The notes beneath the pieces are model-generated. The model made no database searches, was not told the origin of the DNA, and saw nothing but the letters and a program-made list of their open reading frames with translations. Position numbers and translations under genes: made by a program. 64,000 bases of DNA from Oscheius sp. JU75 (Eukaryota > Nematoda > Chromadorea > Rhabditida > Rhabditidae), in assembly GCA_037178855.1 (NCBI GenBank), contig JASJZC010000002.1, forward strand, positions 2,418,001 through 2,482,000, read 5' to 3'. This document shows positions 10,584 through 23,498 of this stretch, one piece after another. Position 1 is the first letter of the stretch, and every line of letters starts with the position of its first letter.

Positions 10584-13500
10584 ATGGACCTTGAGGTGGG
10601 TGTCTTTATTGATTTTTGACCTTTGTCTGGCCCTGTTTTTCGGGGTCAAAGAGAGTACAGGAAAGACAGCGTGAGTAAGAATATACAGGTCGACGTCGGT
10701 GGTTCTCCGATCCGAGATGTGGCCTCAAGCCAGCACTCCTCGATGCCACCGCCTTCGGGCGAGTGGACCAACCAGTACAGTCCGAACAGTACGGTGAGTC
10801 TTCTTGACTCTTATTCAAAGATGGGATTGTTTGCAGTACAACGAGGACTTTCACCCCTTCGTGGAGCATCTTCTGCCTTATGTCAAGGATTTCTCCTTCG
10901 TCTGGTTCAATCTTCAGGTAGGAGCATTGGTTTAGTGTTATTGGTTCAGATTCTGGTTCTGGGTTAGCTGTGGCTCTCACAATGGAAGTTTGCGTACCTG
11001 ACTATCTTGCAGAACCTTGTAAACTGTTAACTTTCTGTCCAGACAAACGAAAAATGGTACCTTAACGCAATCTCGTTGAGAGGGCTCATCGATTGACTCA
11101 CTGTTCCAAAAGATTTTTGGATAATTCTGACTATACAAATCGTTGTGTTTACCGGTTATTCAGTCCTTAATGACTAGGAGGTTTTATAACATCCCATTAC
11201 TCTGGTTATTGACTCTCTTATTACTATTCCAGACTTTGCAACTTCTTCCAAGTCTTATGAACCAAGAGTTACTTTTCCAGAATCTGTAGTGTTCGGAGAA
11301 TCTGTAAAGCTTTTCAGGTGGTGTGGTGGTGACCAAACAACATTAATTATCTTTGAAACTTGACCTGAGACGCTAGCTTCCGTATAATTATTTTGTGACA
11401 AATCGTTTAGTTTCTACATTCTGACGTCAATGTCTATGTTATGATTTTCTCTGTCCCACTCTCATTGTTAGCTAGAAACTGGAAAATGAATTGGGGTACA
11501 GCGAATAATATGAGGACGAATGATAGGATGACTTTTGGGAGTTTGATAGGATGACTTTATGTGACTTTATTATGCAACCGTATTCAGGCAGCCAAGCGAA
11601 AGTACTTCAAGCGGCATGAAAAGAGAATGACCATCGACGAGGAGAAGCAGATCAAGGACGATCTCATGGTATACTCCTCTTTTTTCGTTTTTGATAAAAA
11701 AAATTTTCAGATGGAGCGCCAGGACGTGAAAGCCAAGTGGGCAAGTCGACTGCTCGGCAAGCTGCGGAAAGACATCCAGCCCCAATGTCGAGACGATTTT
11801 GTAAATTCTGTAATTTCTAGCAGTATTCACACTGACGTTCCATGGTTCAGATAACGGGTAAACAGCCAGCCGTCTGTGTGCTTTCGAACCCTGACCAGAA
11901 GGGCAAGATGAGGCGAATCGATTGTCTCCGACAGGCGGACAAAGTCTGGCGACTGGATCTCGTCATGGTTATACTGTTCAAGGTCGGGTTTTACTTGGGG
12001 AGTGACAGAGACAGAGGGAGACAGAGAGACAGATAGAGATGGTAGATACTAGCAAAAAACAATAAATTGTGATTTTTGCAATGATCATAAACAACAGGAC
12101 CATGTTCAGCGCCCTCGAGAACCTTAGCAACTAGTAAAAAAATAGTTTTCTCACTTGCGGGGATTGAACCCTTGAACCCAAATGTCCAAATTTTCACCAT
12201 TTTCCAAACTCTTTTTCACGATTCTGATGATGTAACCATATTCTAGGCATCTACGAACCTACTTGGCAACAATTTTGGAGAAAAACTAGTATAAAAACAT
12301 GGTAATTGGTCACAATAGGGAAGCTGGACTCCAGTTTCCATGTTTCAAATTTTCACGACGTTTTTTTTCGCAGTGTTTTTGCTAAACTTGTTGCCATGTA
12401 GATTTTCTTGGCCGCGGTGTTCGATTTTAAGGCCAGAAAAACAAAAAAGTTGTTGCAAGCAGGCTAAAATAGCGAAAAACTCGAGAAACTCACGCCGAAT
12501 TTTCAAAATTCGTGACGGGAGCCTTTTGGCGGGAAGGGCGACAGTCCTTTAAACCGCCACTCTAATATTAGTAATGACTATAGAGGTTAGCCTGCTTGTC
12601 TGGGACTCAAACGACACGAGGAGTTTTGGTTCGATCTATGCGGGTGAAAAACTTCTTGTTTTCTTTTTTTTTAACTATTAGAGAGAACTGAATGCGAGTC
12701 TATCATTTAATTTCCACATTTAAAACCCGGAAACGGGTTTCTCGATTCGTCAGAGACAGAGAGATAGTGACAGTCTTTCAGGGTATCCCTCTGGAGAGTA
12801 CAGACGGCGAGAGACTGGAAAAATGTGCTGAATGCATGTATGCCGGACTCTGCGTCAATCCCTACCACATATCGATCGCTGTTAGGGAACTGGATCTCTT
12901 CCTAGCCAACTTTATCCACACCACTGATCCCGACAGTCCCTCAGGGTCTACTCCAAGTACAGGTATAGTTTTGAGAGTGATATCACCTACCGTGGATCTG
13001 GAGAAGAAATGTATCATACCTATTCTTATAGGACGGTCATCGGTGGTCAAGCGGCATGCAAGAGCAATTGAGCTTGCTGACCAAGAGACCGGTCAGTTGT
13101 CAATTGGCTTGGCTCGCTTCCTAATAAACTTTTCCTCCTCAAAGAGCCACTACTTAGAAATTCAAAGTCGTTTTTCTTGCAGGCGAGGATGGCACGGACG
13201 AGCACAACGGCCCCGAAGGAATCTGGGGTACGGGGGTCTTTTCGGCTTTCGAGCTGAAGAAACTCACTAACACATTGGCTTCAATTGTGACTGGAGGATA
13301 TGTGAGTCGACAACTGGTACAGCGACAGGTCAAGAACGAGGGCAGTCAAGGCTGGCTTCTGTCGGACATGTCTAGGAGTAACAGTCCGATACAGCCGAGT
13401 TCGCCTCCTCCACCATCAGCGATGGCTGCTCTGAAAGCGTTACCAGGTGGGAGAGAGATTCAGCTAGACACAGACTTTGAAAATTCCAAAAAAAAAAAAA

Positions 13501-15994
13501 ATCTTAGTCGACAAGATTCTTTTGCAGCAGTCCTTTAGAATTATAAGTATCATAGCGGAAGAAAAGTAGTTCCAGAAACCTGTGTATTCCAACGTGTATC
13601 CAACGTTTTTTATGGGCAAGCACCAACTAATTGAGTAGTCTTTCTAGCCGGAATGATTTTTAAATGGCAGAAGTTTCCTGGTGGGACCATACGTATTTGT
13701 ATGTATTTTTATACGACGTATTTGTGCTCTTGCATTCTAGGCCTCATTTTTTGGAATTTCCGGGCTTCTTTAAAAGTTCCACTGTTCTAAACAACATTCG
13801 GGTGGTTCTAATGCCAGTATTCTGACGAGAAACCAGTAGAGAAAGAGACACATATAACTCTAGGGAAACCTACCAGGAAAATGGTCTGTTAGAAATTTCG
13901 TAGTACCAGTTTTCCTTCACAGGATGGTGCACTCTAACAGTCTTTAGATACAGAAACTAACGTTCTACTTTCTAGAGCACATTCCTTCAACCTCCCAGTC
14001 CGGTCACTCACGACAAGCCGTCAAAGAAGAGAGTGAGCCTTCGGAGAAGAGGAGTCGACACGGATCACGGGAATCTTCGAACAGCAACACTAACGAGGAA
14101 GTCCGAAGGATTGTGGAGCGTGGCTGGCAACAGCAGCAGCAACTCCACAGTCCGGAAGGAGAAGAAGTCATTGTCGTCGACGGTGACCAGATCATTGAGT
14201 TTGCCGGGTCGTGAGTCCAGTCCAATCCTGTCACTTACCATTTTTTGTAGAAAACATCGCGTGGTGCGCACTCCTGCTCGACAGACTACCTTCAAAATTA
14301 CTCATCAGGCTCCATCACAGCCGGCTGTCCGTCGAGTGACTGTCCCCATAAGGGGAGATCAGGAACAGAGAGTCATAGTTGTGGATGCTCGTGGGACTCA
14401 GCAGAGATCTTTTGGGCAGGCTGGTCGTAAGTCTGGGACTCACTGTACTCTCATCCTCTTGTTCAGAACAAACCCTTTCTTCCATCCTGGCCGGGTCTTC
14501 GAATGCAAAGCAGCCTGTGTCTATGAGTCACGCACCGCTGGTGTCCAGTAGAAAGCGAGTACATCAGATCGGCAACCATGTTGGCAATCCGGTCACGGTA
14601 GCTGAAGCAACTCTTCATTCGTTGGCGAGGATGCAGAATTCTGCAGATGAAACGTCACCACCTCATGCGGTTGTGACTCAACTTCGTCGACTGGACAGCA
14701 ATTACATGGCCAGTCCGACAAAGTTCACCACAGCTAATGGAGAGATTTCGAGTTTTAGGTAGGTTCAGATTGAGGTAGAAAAAACAGAAAATATATTTGA
14801 ACTGTTCGTAAGTTTTGGGTACGAGCCTCTATGGCCTGCTCTGAATAGTTCAAACTTTCCCATTTTCAGCAAAGTTCTCTCCCAAGTCGAGACACGACAC
14901 GCTATGGCAGCGCAAGCAGCAGCTGCCAACATAGTGCGCACCGATTTCTCTGACGTGATGGCAGTCCAACAGCACTCGCAGCAGCCCGTGCGAACTTTTG
15001 TCTCAAAACCGGACATTTCTTCGGTTAGACAGAGACCTTGGGGGTAACTTTGAAATGTTTAGAAACTTCTGGCACCGAAGGCGATCAACCCTGCTGTGAT
15101 GAAGCAGAGAATAGATCAGTTGGCTGCCGCTACTCAACAGGTACTTAGCATGGAACTTATTTATTTTTATAGTCGTTGTTGATGTCTGTACTTATAAAAA
15201 GAGAGAGAGGAGAGAGTTTTTGCAGGTTGCTGTAGCGGCTGCTCTCTCCGCCTGTAGTTCTCCCATCACTACTCCCAGAGTGACACCGATTCCTCTAGTA
15301 GCTCGTCCATTGGAAGAGGAGACGTGTATGAATGCCATCTTTAATGGCGGGAACAGCAACGACGGTAGCATGCTGAAAGAAGGTACAGATTTTCTCACAG
15401 TACAGTTACAAACCCTAACTTTAGTGTCTAACACCTTTCTCCACTATGTTCTGAACGATTCTAATTCGAGATCTCCGCTGAGCGGAGGCAACTCTCTTCA
15501 GGGACACTTCAGTGCCCTCCTGGGCAATTCAATTCCAAGACCGGACAGTGTTGCCAGCAAGTGAGTTGATGAGACCTCACGGGAGAGTAACTAGCAAAAT
15601 TTTCAGCAGCTCCAGCTCACTAACGGGTGTGCTGTCACTCTCAGCTCCGATGACCAATGCTCTTACGGTTACGCAGACGGCAACCTCTCCCATCGTCGAC
15701 TCGACCACTATTGAAGCGGCTGTAAGTAGTTCTCTCTGTCTCTCTGTCTCGATCTCTCGGTCTCTCGGTGGATCCGGAGAAGAAGTTTCTTTCTTCCAAT
15801 CCCATTTCTTTCAGATCCGGGAAGCCCTGCCTGACTCGACTACCTCCGACTCTCCCCGAATGGGTCTCGCCCTGCTCAGTTCTAGTCCCTCCAGCTCCAA
15901 CGGGTCCAACACTTCCTCCTCTCAACCGGGTACCTCGACCGATTTCAAGGCTCTCCACAAGGCCACCTCTTCCTCATCTAGCCGTCGTAAATAA
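10584..15994 (+). CDS. nfi-1: Nuclear factor I transcription factor
   Basis: Site-specific DNA-binding factor (CTF/NFI). Seventeen exons: 10584-10595, 10689-10793, 10837-10917, 11588-11668, 11711-11809, 11851-11982, 12782-12962, 13183-13446, 13976-14210, 14251-14426, 14467-14758, 14870-15023, 15063-15140, 15226-15382, 15425-15560, 15607-15721, 15815-15994; phases agree at every junction. The MH1-like DNA-binding domain is clear: [20 protein letters not shown], then [65 protein letters not shown] and [18 protein letters not shown]. The C-terminal half is Ser/Thr/Pro/Gln-rich (including QQQQQ) with Ala-rich segments, as expected of a transactivation region, and ends at SSSSRRK. Within exon 8 a 27-base stretch could be mistaken for an intron but is too short and stays in frame. 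The gene looks complete. Confidence 0.95.
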
Positions 15995-17425
15995 TCCGTC
16001 TCCCTAGTCCTCTTCACTCAAATTTCTTACTTATTATTCTAGTCCACTAGCACACATGGTGATGGTTCTCTTTCTCCGGGTTATTCCTTTTTTTTAATCT
16101 CTGCCAATAGTCCCTCTAGATATTCTCGTTTTAGTCTATTCTCTGTTATTCACTCTCTCCATACAAGGTGCCCTTCTCCATTTTTAGACTAGCCTATTTT
16201 TCTCACAACCGTCCCCTGCCTCTCTCCCCGTCTTGTAAGCTCGTTGTCTTCTCATTTTTTACGAGTCCTCTCGAATCTATGAGTTTTGTTTTGTTATTTT
16301 GCCAGCTCTTTGTGTAAACGTCTCTTGCGCCTCCAGGTGTCTAGCAGCATTTTAAGCTTTGTAGCCTTTAGAACTGTCCGAGCAATGGGTATATTGTAGT
16401 ATCATAATAAAAGTGTTGAACTCGGTGCTGTACCTTCTTCGATCGCCATTCGCTTTTGTTAATGAAGTTTGTGTGAAGAGGTTGTCGAGTGTCATCGCTA
16501 ACATTACCGGCAGACCAACACAAAGCCCTCTTTGCATATCTTTCTTTACTAAAGCGCAATGGTGTCCGTCCGTCCGTCTGTCATGGTGTCCGCACAATTG
16601 CAGGTCAAAAATTCTGACAAGTCATTTCCTGTCAAGTGACAAGGTGAAAGGTCGACTGTGGGGGCAACTTTTGTTACTAGGGAAGCGGCGAAGGCGCCTG
16701 TTATCAATACTAAGCCAAGACCAAACGGGCTGCAAAGCTGCCATCGGCAGCTGGTCTACTATCTAAAGTGCGATAGTTTCTGTAGCGGACTCTGTTTGGA
16801 TGTTTGTTTGTTTGTCCGAGGCCACAAAATAGAAACAAAAGAGTTATATCGTCCAGAATGTTGTTTTTCAGAAACATTTGTTGCCTAAATTGGGTGAAAT
16901 GTTAATATTGGGTGCGCACCCTTGGCTTTTGTCCCAATGAAGTCACTGGAAGCCTTTTGTTACTACGAAGCGGTGCAGATAGCATGGATTAATCTAGAAA
17001 CATCGATTCTCATTGATCCCCATTCTGTCTTTGCTCTTTTCAAAAACTATGGACAGGATAGAATAGCTTAGGTTTTTGTCTCGTCATTGTGTGCTATGCG
17101 AACTATAACATGTGGCATCGATAAATATCTACGAAGCAAGTAGTGCCTTATCACAAACCGCACAGTCATTTCTTATAGGCTGCAGTCAGTCTCTTGTTTT
17201 TTTTGCTCAATTTGTGACTTTGATTGTCACCTCACAGTCATGAGAACATCAAACTATGACCGGATCGAGCGCCATTCGAGTCGATTTGATCTCAAGTTAT
17301 GGTTGATAAAATGTTTTGTTGCACTTCGGCCTCTTCCTCTTTTTCCCGTTAGCAGCTGACATTGCAGCTGTATTCTTTGGTGGTTAGCTCATCTATGCTT
17401 GAGGACAATGTCGCTCTTGTTACAA
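15995..17425. other. Intergenic with dispersed-repeat ends
   Basis: No gene seen. Two pieces resemble the ends of the foldback family described at 20956-21456: a block at about 16548-16600 (CTAAAGCGCAATGGTGTCCG followed by CCGTCCGTC repeats) and arms at about 16660-16700 and 16930-16980 (TTTTGTTACTAC and neighbouring bases). Confidence 0.5.
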
Positions 17426-18858
17426 ATGATGGAACTTCCAGAAGAATTCTATACAGACAGCCCCGTCCACATTTCAAAGGTAGCCTTTTTGTGAGCATTC
17501 CAGATAAGAAATGTTTAGCTGAGTGATGAAGAGTTCAAGAAACGAATGGACTCACTCAATGAAGAGTTAGAAGAAAAAAGTAAATACATGTATGGAAACG
17601 TGTATTGGAGTATGGAAAGGACCTGTGAATACTGGGATGTCATAGATACACGAGCCACATATTCTCTCCCTGTTCCTGCACCGATCAACGTGTTCACTTT
17701 CACACAAAAGGACCTGTTAGCCATTTTTGGAAAGGCTCGTGCTTTCTGTTCACAAACAGAACAGGATTCAGATGCATTCCCGCTTATTTGCGCGATCCAT
17801 GCATCTCTGCAAGGATGTCAACAAGCTTCTAGCCAAGAATCTAACCAAGTTCAGCATTAGGATCCGAGGAATGGCACTGAAGATTGCAGATCTCAATCGA
17901 TTGGGATCGAGTACAGAGCTAAGTGTTCTCAATAGAATGGAACGCTGGATTGGCTGGACTCCAGTTGAGAATCCCTCATTCATCCTGCCCTTTACCTTCA
18001 CGGAAATAGTGCATCGCGTTGATGTGCTGAATGGAAATGAATACGATACGTGGACCGAAGCTTGGATGTATAATGGCTGGGATGGGACGTCATTTCGCGA
18101 GCTGTTTGAACAAATGAAGTGGCCGCTTCTACGACGAGCGATCAGATCGAGCTCTTTACCACAGCCAAAGCTGTGGATGATAGGGCTAGACCGTCTCACC
18201 ATTGGATCGGTAGATGTGACCACTCTTCAGGATACACGGGAATTTGTGAAGCGTTTGGTAGGTATTAGCCTCTCTCTGTCTCTTCGTCCAAATTTTCGCG
18301 AACCAAACTGTTCAGAAGCCGAGAGAGCTAGAATATCTAGGCGAATTCAACGTAACCCCTGAACTATTGGAAATGGCTTCGTACGTCTCCATGAGTAGAG
18401 CTCTACAAAACTTCAAACTTTCCAGTCTTGTCCAGGTAGTCAACGGTTTAAAATTATTTTACCGCTTCCAGAAATGGAAGTCAGGACATTGGAGCCATAA
18501 GGCAACTTTCATTAGGGGATTTTCTGGCGAGTCGAAGGAGGACGTTGACAGCGAACTGAGAGACTGCTTTGCCTACAATTTGATGTACCGCCGACTGGTT
18601 TTCGTTCCTAATCCCGACAATGTATATCTTGTCTTGATAACTAATTGTAGACATAAGAACCACATAAGAATGGAGTTTAAGATGATCCTCAACATTCAAC
18701 TAGTGTCGGATCTAATTGCCTACGAAGTAGAATACCTAAGCGAATACCCACGAAAACACTACCCAATCGACTATTCCGCCTACAGAGGTGACCTCGATTC
18801 TCTCATTGTCCCCCGTGCTTTTTGTGATCTCTTTGCAAACCATGGAAGTGAGGAATAG
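17426..18858 (+). CDS. Unrecognised family 'TDSPVHI', intact copy 1
   Basis: Exons 17426-17479, 17519-17734, 17772-18257, 18316-18435 and 18472-18858; all introns phase 0; 420 residues. No signal peptide, membrane segment or motif known to me. Conserved blocks shared with the other copies: FYTDSPVHI near the start; TYSLPVPAPIN then KDLLAIFGK (about residues 55-90); MHSRLFARSMHLCKDVNKLL with KFSIRIRG; SFILPFTFTE; WDGTSFRELFEQMKWP; LWMIGLDRLT; WKSGHWSHKATFIRG; LVFVPNPDNVYLVL; and C-terminal PIDYSAYRGDLDSLI. The second intron starts GC instead of GT (17735). The last exon and 3' flank are nearly the same as in the copy ending at 25067. Function unknown; likely a soluble protein of a locally expanded, lineage-restricted family. 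Confidence 0.85.
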
Positions 18859-19248
18859 CACCTCCAACTCTATTGAATGTTTGTTCCATTTTTGTACTCT
18901 CTTCCATCCATTCTTCGAGCCGTCTCATGAAATGTAGTACATCCTATTTCATAATAAATAGTGGACTGGGGATAGGCGGATGTAGGGCTAGGCGGTTGTT
19001 CGATAAGTTAGGAAGCCAGGTACAGGAGACCTTCTGCCTCGCCGCCAAGATGGTCGGACGCCTCGTTTAAAGGTAGAAGTCGGCCGAGGTTGTCGGAGAA
19101 GACTCGTTGCTGATTTGAGGAGAGCAGCAAGACGGTAGGCTTTATCTAATACAGGTTTTGTAGATGTTTCGGTTTGTTTAAAAAGAGAGACAGAGAAAGA
19201 AAAGAGTAGAGAGTAGAAAAAACATGGATAAAACAATGAAGATATATA

Positions 19249-19935
19249 TTGGGTTGGTAAATAAATCTTTTCGCTTTTTGTAAACATGTCTTTCGCCTTG
19301 TTTACAACAACGGCCGAGCTATTGGTTATAGCACCTCGTGTTGCTCACTAAGTTCTCTACCACCACCATGCAAGACACCACCTCTCTTTTTTTCTTCTAT
19401 TCTCTGTTCGTTTTGATCCGGACTATTGATGATCTGCCACCCTACCATCTGCGACATGTCATATTAAATGAGTTCCTCAAAGGTACGAATGGAGCCTAAA
19501 CGGCGGCTAATATCAACAACGTTTATGGCCAAGGGACGACGTCGACGAGGGTATGCCAGTTGTGGTTCCATCGCTTTCGGTCTGGGCAAAAGCGTCGAGG
19601 ACGAGCCAAGGCCAGGTCGACCAACAACTTTCGATGAATCGAAGCTGCTGCAGCTCGTGAACGAGAACAATCGGCAGACTGCCCATGAGCTAGCAGAGGC
19701 ATTGTCTGTCAGTCATGTCACAGTGGAACGGTGACGGGGGATGAGAAGTGGGTAATGTATATAAACTTCCGAAGGAAGCGTCAATGGGTGGATCCAGAGC
19801 AGACACCAAGTCCTGATGTGAAACCTGACACCCATCAAAAGAAGATTATGCTGTGTTTTCTGGGATATCGAAGAAGTGGTGCACTGGTAACTGCTGGATG
19901 CTGGAACTACCCTTACGGCCGCCATATACATTAAG
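19249..19935 (+). mobile_element. Mariner transposon relic
   Basis: Starts with a mariner-type terminal sequence (TTGGGTTGGTAAATAAATCT at 19249-19268) after a TA-rich site. Inside are pieces of mariner transposase: DEPRPGRPTTFDESKL with a following helix-turn-helix ending in SVSHVTVE (19590-19734), then GDEKWVMYINFRRKRQWV and KPDTHQKKIMLCFLGY (19737-19870). The catalytic core between the two pieces is deleted, and the 3' terminus is not recognisable. Inactive. Confidence 0.75.
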
Positions 19936-19974
19936 GAGCCTAGATTATTCGATAGACGTCTAACTGTTCGTGAC

Positions 19975-20572
19975 TATTCGGAGAGTAAAATTCTGATTAT
20001 TATCGAGCCAACTTCAATCCTTCCATTTACGTTTGAGCGCATAGTAAACCCGCATTTATTTTCAAGAAAATTTATTTTTACGCCAGCGAGGATATTATTC
20101 CAATCCAGAAGTGCTGAACTTGGCACTATCTGGACGTTATACTCAGCTCTTACGGGGCTTCCCTTCCCGGCTGATTAAGGTATTTTCAATGTGAGACCAA
20201 ACAGGCCTTATTTTAAAGGAATAGCGATCCGGTGAATGGAGTTATAAAGCCAAAGTTATCATTGGACAAAGTGAAGAGGCAAGAAAAGTAGTTCGCCAAA
20301 CAGCGTTTCACTTCTAAACTGAGCGAAGCAGAGTTGCTCTTTGTGCGCAATAACAGCTACATTGTCATGGAACGAACGTGATAGGCTATGGAGCTTTCAT
20401 ACATTTTCGAATGATCCTTAATATCCACATCAGAGTCCGACATTCTTTTTTACACAGAAAGCTTTTTTTTAATGACGAGCATCCAATAGACTGCTCCGCC
20501 TACAATGGCGACCCCGATTCTCCCATTGATCCCCAAACTTTTTGTCTCCTCTTGGCAAGCTATAGTATCTAG
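19975..20572 (+). pseudogene. 'TDSPVHI' family relic (C-terminal part)
   Basis: Decayed copy with frame breaks. Recognisable pieces are a match to the ILPFTFxxIV block (near 20010-20045), the SGEWSYKA block after an intron-like TTTTAAAGGAATAG (20220-20260), and an end IDCSAYNGDPDSPIDPQTF before the stop at 20572. The N-terminal half is missing. Confidence 0.65.
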
Positions 20573-20955
20573 AAAATGTAATGAGCTTATTCTTTATGCT
20601 AAACAGTTTCAAAATTTGGTGTTGTTTAGTTCCTGTCCGAACAGTGATGGTCAAATAAAAAGATATTATTTGCTCGTCTAGCCCTGCCCAGGCACCCGCT
20701 CCATCTGGAGCAGACCCCCAAATGACGGACCAACGAAGAATCGTGTCCGGAAGCATTACCCAGCACTGCTCTCTCTAGTTTTCGAAAGACTCCGTTAAAG
20801 AATAAGTAGCCTGAATCGATGACTTTATCTGTGTAAACAGGGATTTCTTATCACAGCCCAGTGTTAAGCAATATACTGAGACTTCCTTAGAGCTGCTCTT
20901 CTGTTCCTTCTTAAAACTATATCGTCTCCGACGGCTTCGCCACAGTCTTGTCTTC

Positions 20956-21217
20956 AGTTTGCATTGGCGGCTGCGCCGCTTTGTAGTAACAAAAGACTCC
21001 CAGTTGCTTCACGGAGGCAAAATCTCTCTGCTACTAAAGCGCAATGATGTCCGTCTGTCCGTCATTGCGAAACAGAAGCGGACACGTTCTTCTGTCCAGA
21101 AGTTGTGTTGTACAAGAAAAAGTTATTGCCAATATTGGGTGGCAAGTTGCTTTCGTAGCAGTAAAAGCCGTTGGGAGTCTTTTGTTACTACCGACAGCGC
21201 AGCCGCCGATACAAATC
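20956..21217. repeat. Foldback element with long inverted arms
   Basis: About 48-base arms at 20956-21005 and 21170-21217 are inverted copies with few mismatches; both contain GTAGTAACAAAAGACTCCCA in one or the other orientation. There is no coding capacity. It overlaps the next inverted repeat. Confidence 0.8.
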
Positions 21218-21456
21218 GAAGACGACTGGTCAGAGTTCTAGAACGCATCCAAAGCTGAATTGCCACCCAATATTGGCAATATCTTCAATATACAACACAA
21301 TAACGAGAACTCTAACGTGGACACCGGGAGCGGGGCATACAAGACATAACACGCGCTCGTATGTGCAACATAATTTCTGGACTGGATAGCTTGCTCGCTT
21401 CTGTTTCGTGACGACGCACGGACGAACAGGCACCATTGTACTTTAGTAGTAGAGAG
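21024..21456. repeat. Second, overlapping inverted-repeat element
   Basis: The left end CTCTCTGCTACTAAAGCGCA (21024-21043) pairs with the right end TACTTTAGTAGTAGAGAG (about 21439-21456), followed inside by CCGTC-rich and GAAACAGAAGCG sequence in both arms. An inner palindrome pairs 21126-21144 with 21258-21278 (ATTGCCACCCAATATTGGCA). The same end sequence recurs at 16.55, 26.71, 31.03 and 27.73 kb. Confidence 0.75.
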
Positions 21457-21499
21457 ATGAAGACGAATGATTTTTTCAGGAATGTATTGCTCACATTTA

Positions 21500-21958
21500 T
21501 CTGAAAACTTCAGCACTGATAGCCCAATTCACATTTCAAAGTTAGGTTTTTGTGAGTTACCAAAATTAAAAATGTTTAGTTCAGTAATGAAGAGTTGGAA
21601 AGTAAAAGAGATCACCTTATTCGAGCTGCCGAGGAACAAGAGCAATGCTGTACAGAACGTTGGATGTTGAATTGAAATCAAGGATCAGTTTCTGAGTGTT
21701 CTCGAGAGATGAGTCGGCTACTCTCTTTCTCTGCCAGAGCTAGTACTTGCGATCTTTTTTCAAGCGAAAAGATCTTCTAGCCATTTTCGGAAAGGTTTGT
21801 GCTTTCTGTACAAGCAAAACTAATCTTCAGAGGCATTCCCACGCGTTTGCTTGATCTGTGCGTCTCTGCAAGGATGTCAACAAGCTTCTGTCCAAGAATC
21901 TAACCAAGTTCAGCATTAAGATCCGAGGAATGCTACTGCAGATTGGAGATATTGTGAG
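21500..21958 (+). pseudogene. 'TDSPVHI' family relic (N-terminal part)
   Basis: Holds STDSPIHISK (21508-21540), the degenerate second exon ending KDLLAIFGK, a GT-AG intron, and the exon with RLCKDVNKLLSKNLTKFSIK-like residues in a shifted frame (CTCTGCAAGGATGTCAACAA at 21861-21880). The start codon and frame are lost and the rest of the gene is absent. Confidence 0.7.
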
Positions 21959-23498
21959 TGATAAGCAGTTTTAAACTGTCACAGCTTCGCCGCTCTTTTA
22001 TGAACCAGCGCGCTAAACAAAGAGCTATGACGGGCGGCTTCGTCCCTGCGACGCACGGACAGACGGATGAGATGGACACCAGAACTGTTTTTTCGCACTG
22101 ACTCTCTCATCTCATTTCTGATCTTGAGACTAGGGGCTGGGCAAGTTCCGAGTAACCCAGGCCTGAACACCCACAGTCGTCAAACCGAGAGCCGCATCGG
22201 GTTGCGGTAGAGATTTCTTCAGAAGGACCGAGTAGTGAAGACTGAGGATGGTGTCTTAAGTGAGTGAATTGGGAAAGGGGAATTCTAAAACAGACTGAAT
22301 ACTTTTTTGTATTTGTATGGTCTTCCCCAACCACTTATTTCCAAACTTCTTCCAGGATTTATCCTTCAACAAAGACGAATTCCCAAGATCTCAGGCGTCC
22401 TGAACGCAACTGGAAAGGCTATAATGCTTCAACATTGGAAGATGGTCATTTATTGAATGCTGGAACTACCGCTATAGCTGGGCAGTGGCCTGGTTAGTGA
22501 CTGTTTCCCTGTGTCTCTGCGTCTCGGTGGCTCTTCTCTGTCCCTCCGTGTCTCTCTGTCCTTTCTTCTTTCCGTTTCTGTCTCTGTGTTAGACTATCAT
22601 CTCTTCCACTTTTCTCACCACTCGTCATTTTCAGTCCCTGTGGACCCTTGATGTCGCTGTGTCTTCTTACACGATTACATAATCCGTCATCAAATCCGCC
22701 TTAGTTATCTACAGGAAACAAAAAATGCGTTATGAGATTGTCTGGAACGCAAACATTTCAGTCTCCCCAGGTCCAATACAGTGACCCTTCTTCAAAACTC
22801 TCTATCGATATACTTTTCGTTCCAATCCAGCTGCTTGCGCTCCCAAACTTCTGAGATAGGTTATGAACCACCATTTTGCAATGGCGGTTGCGCCGCTTGG
22901 TTGTAACAAAAGTCTTCCAGTGGCTTCATTAGGACAAAAGCAAAGTTCTAGAGCGCATCCAAAGTTAACTTTTCATCCAATCTAGTTAATAACGGTTTTT
23001 GAAGGACAAAACTTCTGGATAACAAAATTGGCTCGCTTCTGTTCCGTAGCCTCGGACGAACATCCAAAAAGAATCGTCCACAGAAATCATCGCACTTTAA
23101 ATAGTAGGGATAGTTTTTGGAATACAGGGCGACCCATAACAAGGCGCGCTCGCGCGGAAATGCAATTTTTTCGACTTTGTGTGCCTGTATCGATGCTGAC
23201 GGCGATATCTTTGAACTTTAAAGTACAAATATGTAAAGTTTTTTGTTGAGAATAAAACCTTTATGATCGATTTTCGTGCTCTGCTCTAATTTTGTTTTCA
23301 CGGAACTTTTACCTTGTCAACGTAACTATGGGCCACCTTGTAGATCGATTTAGAGAGAACAAGCTTATTCAGTTAACTTCCTCTAGAAATGACATGTTTC
23401 TTACTGACCTGTCACACTCTAACCCTGTCCCAGCCGATCTCTTGTCATATCCGACACGCATGCGAAAAACCAGTCGTCATGAAATCTTAAGAATTTAA
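21959..23498. other. Intergenic, repeat fragments only
   Basis: No supported gene. A foldback arm lies at about 22875-22935 (GGTTGTAACAAAAGTCTTCC, a variant of the 20956-21217 arm). A 16-base identity to an exon of the IQ/AAA gene is at 22673-22688. Sequence near 23010-23100 resembles the other CCGTC/GAAACAG-type ends in reverse orientation. Confidence 0.45.

Noticed and set aside
13302-13328. 27-base intron in nfi-1 exon 8
   Set aside because: Too short to be spliced and the frame stays open, so it is treated as coding.
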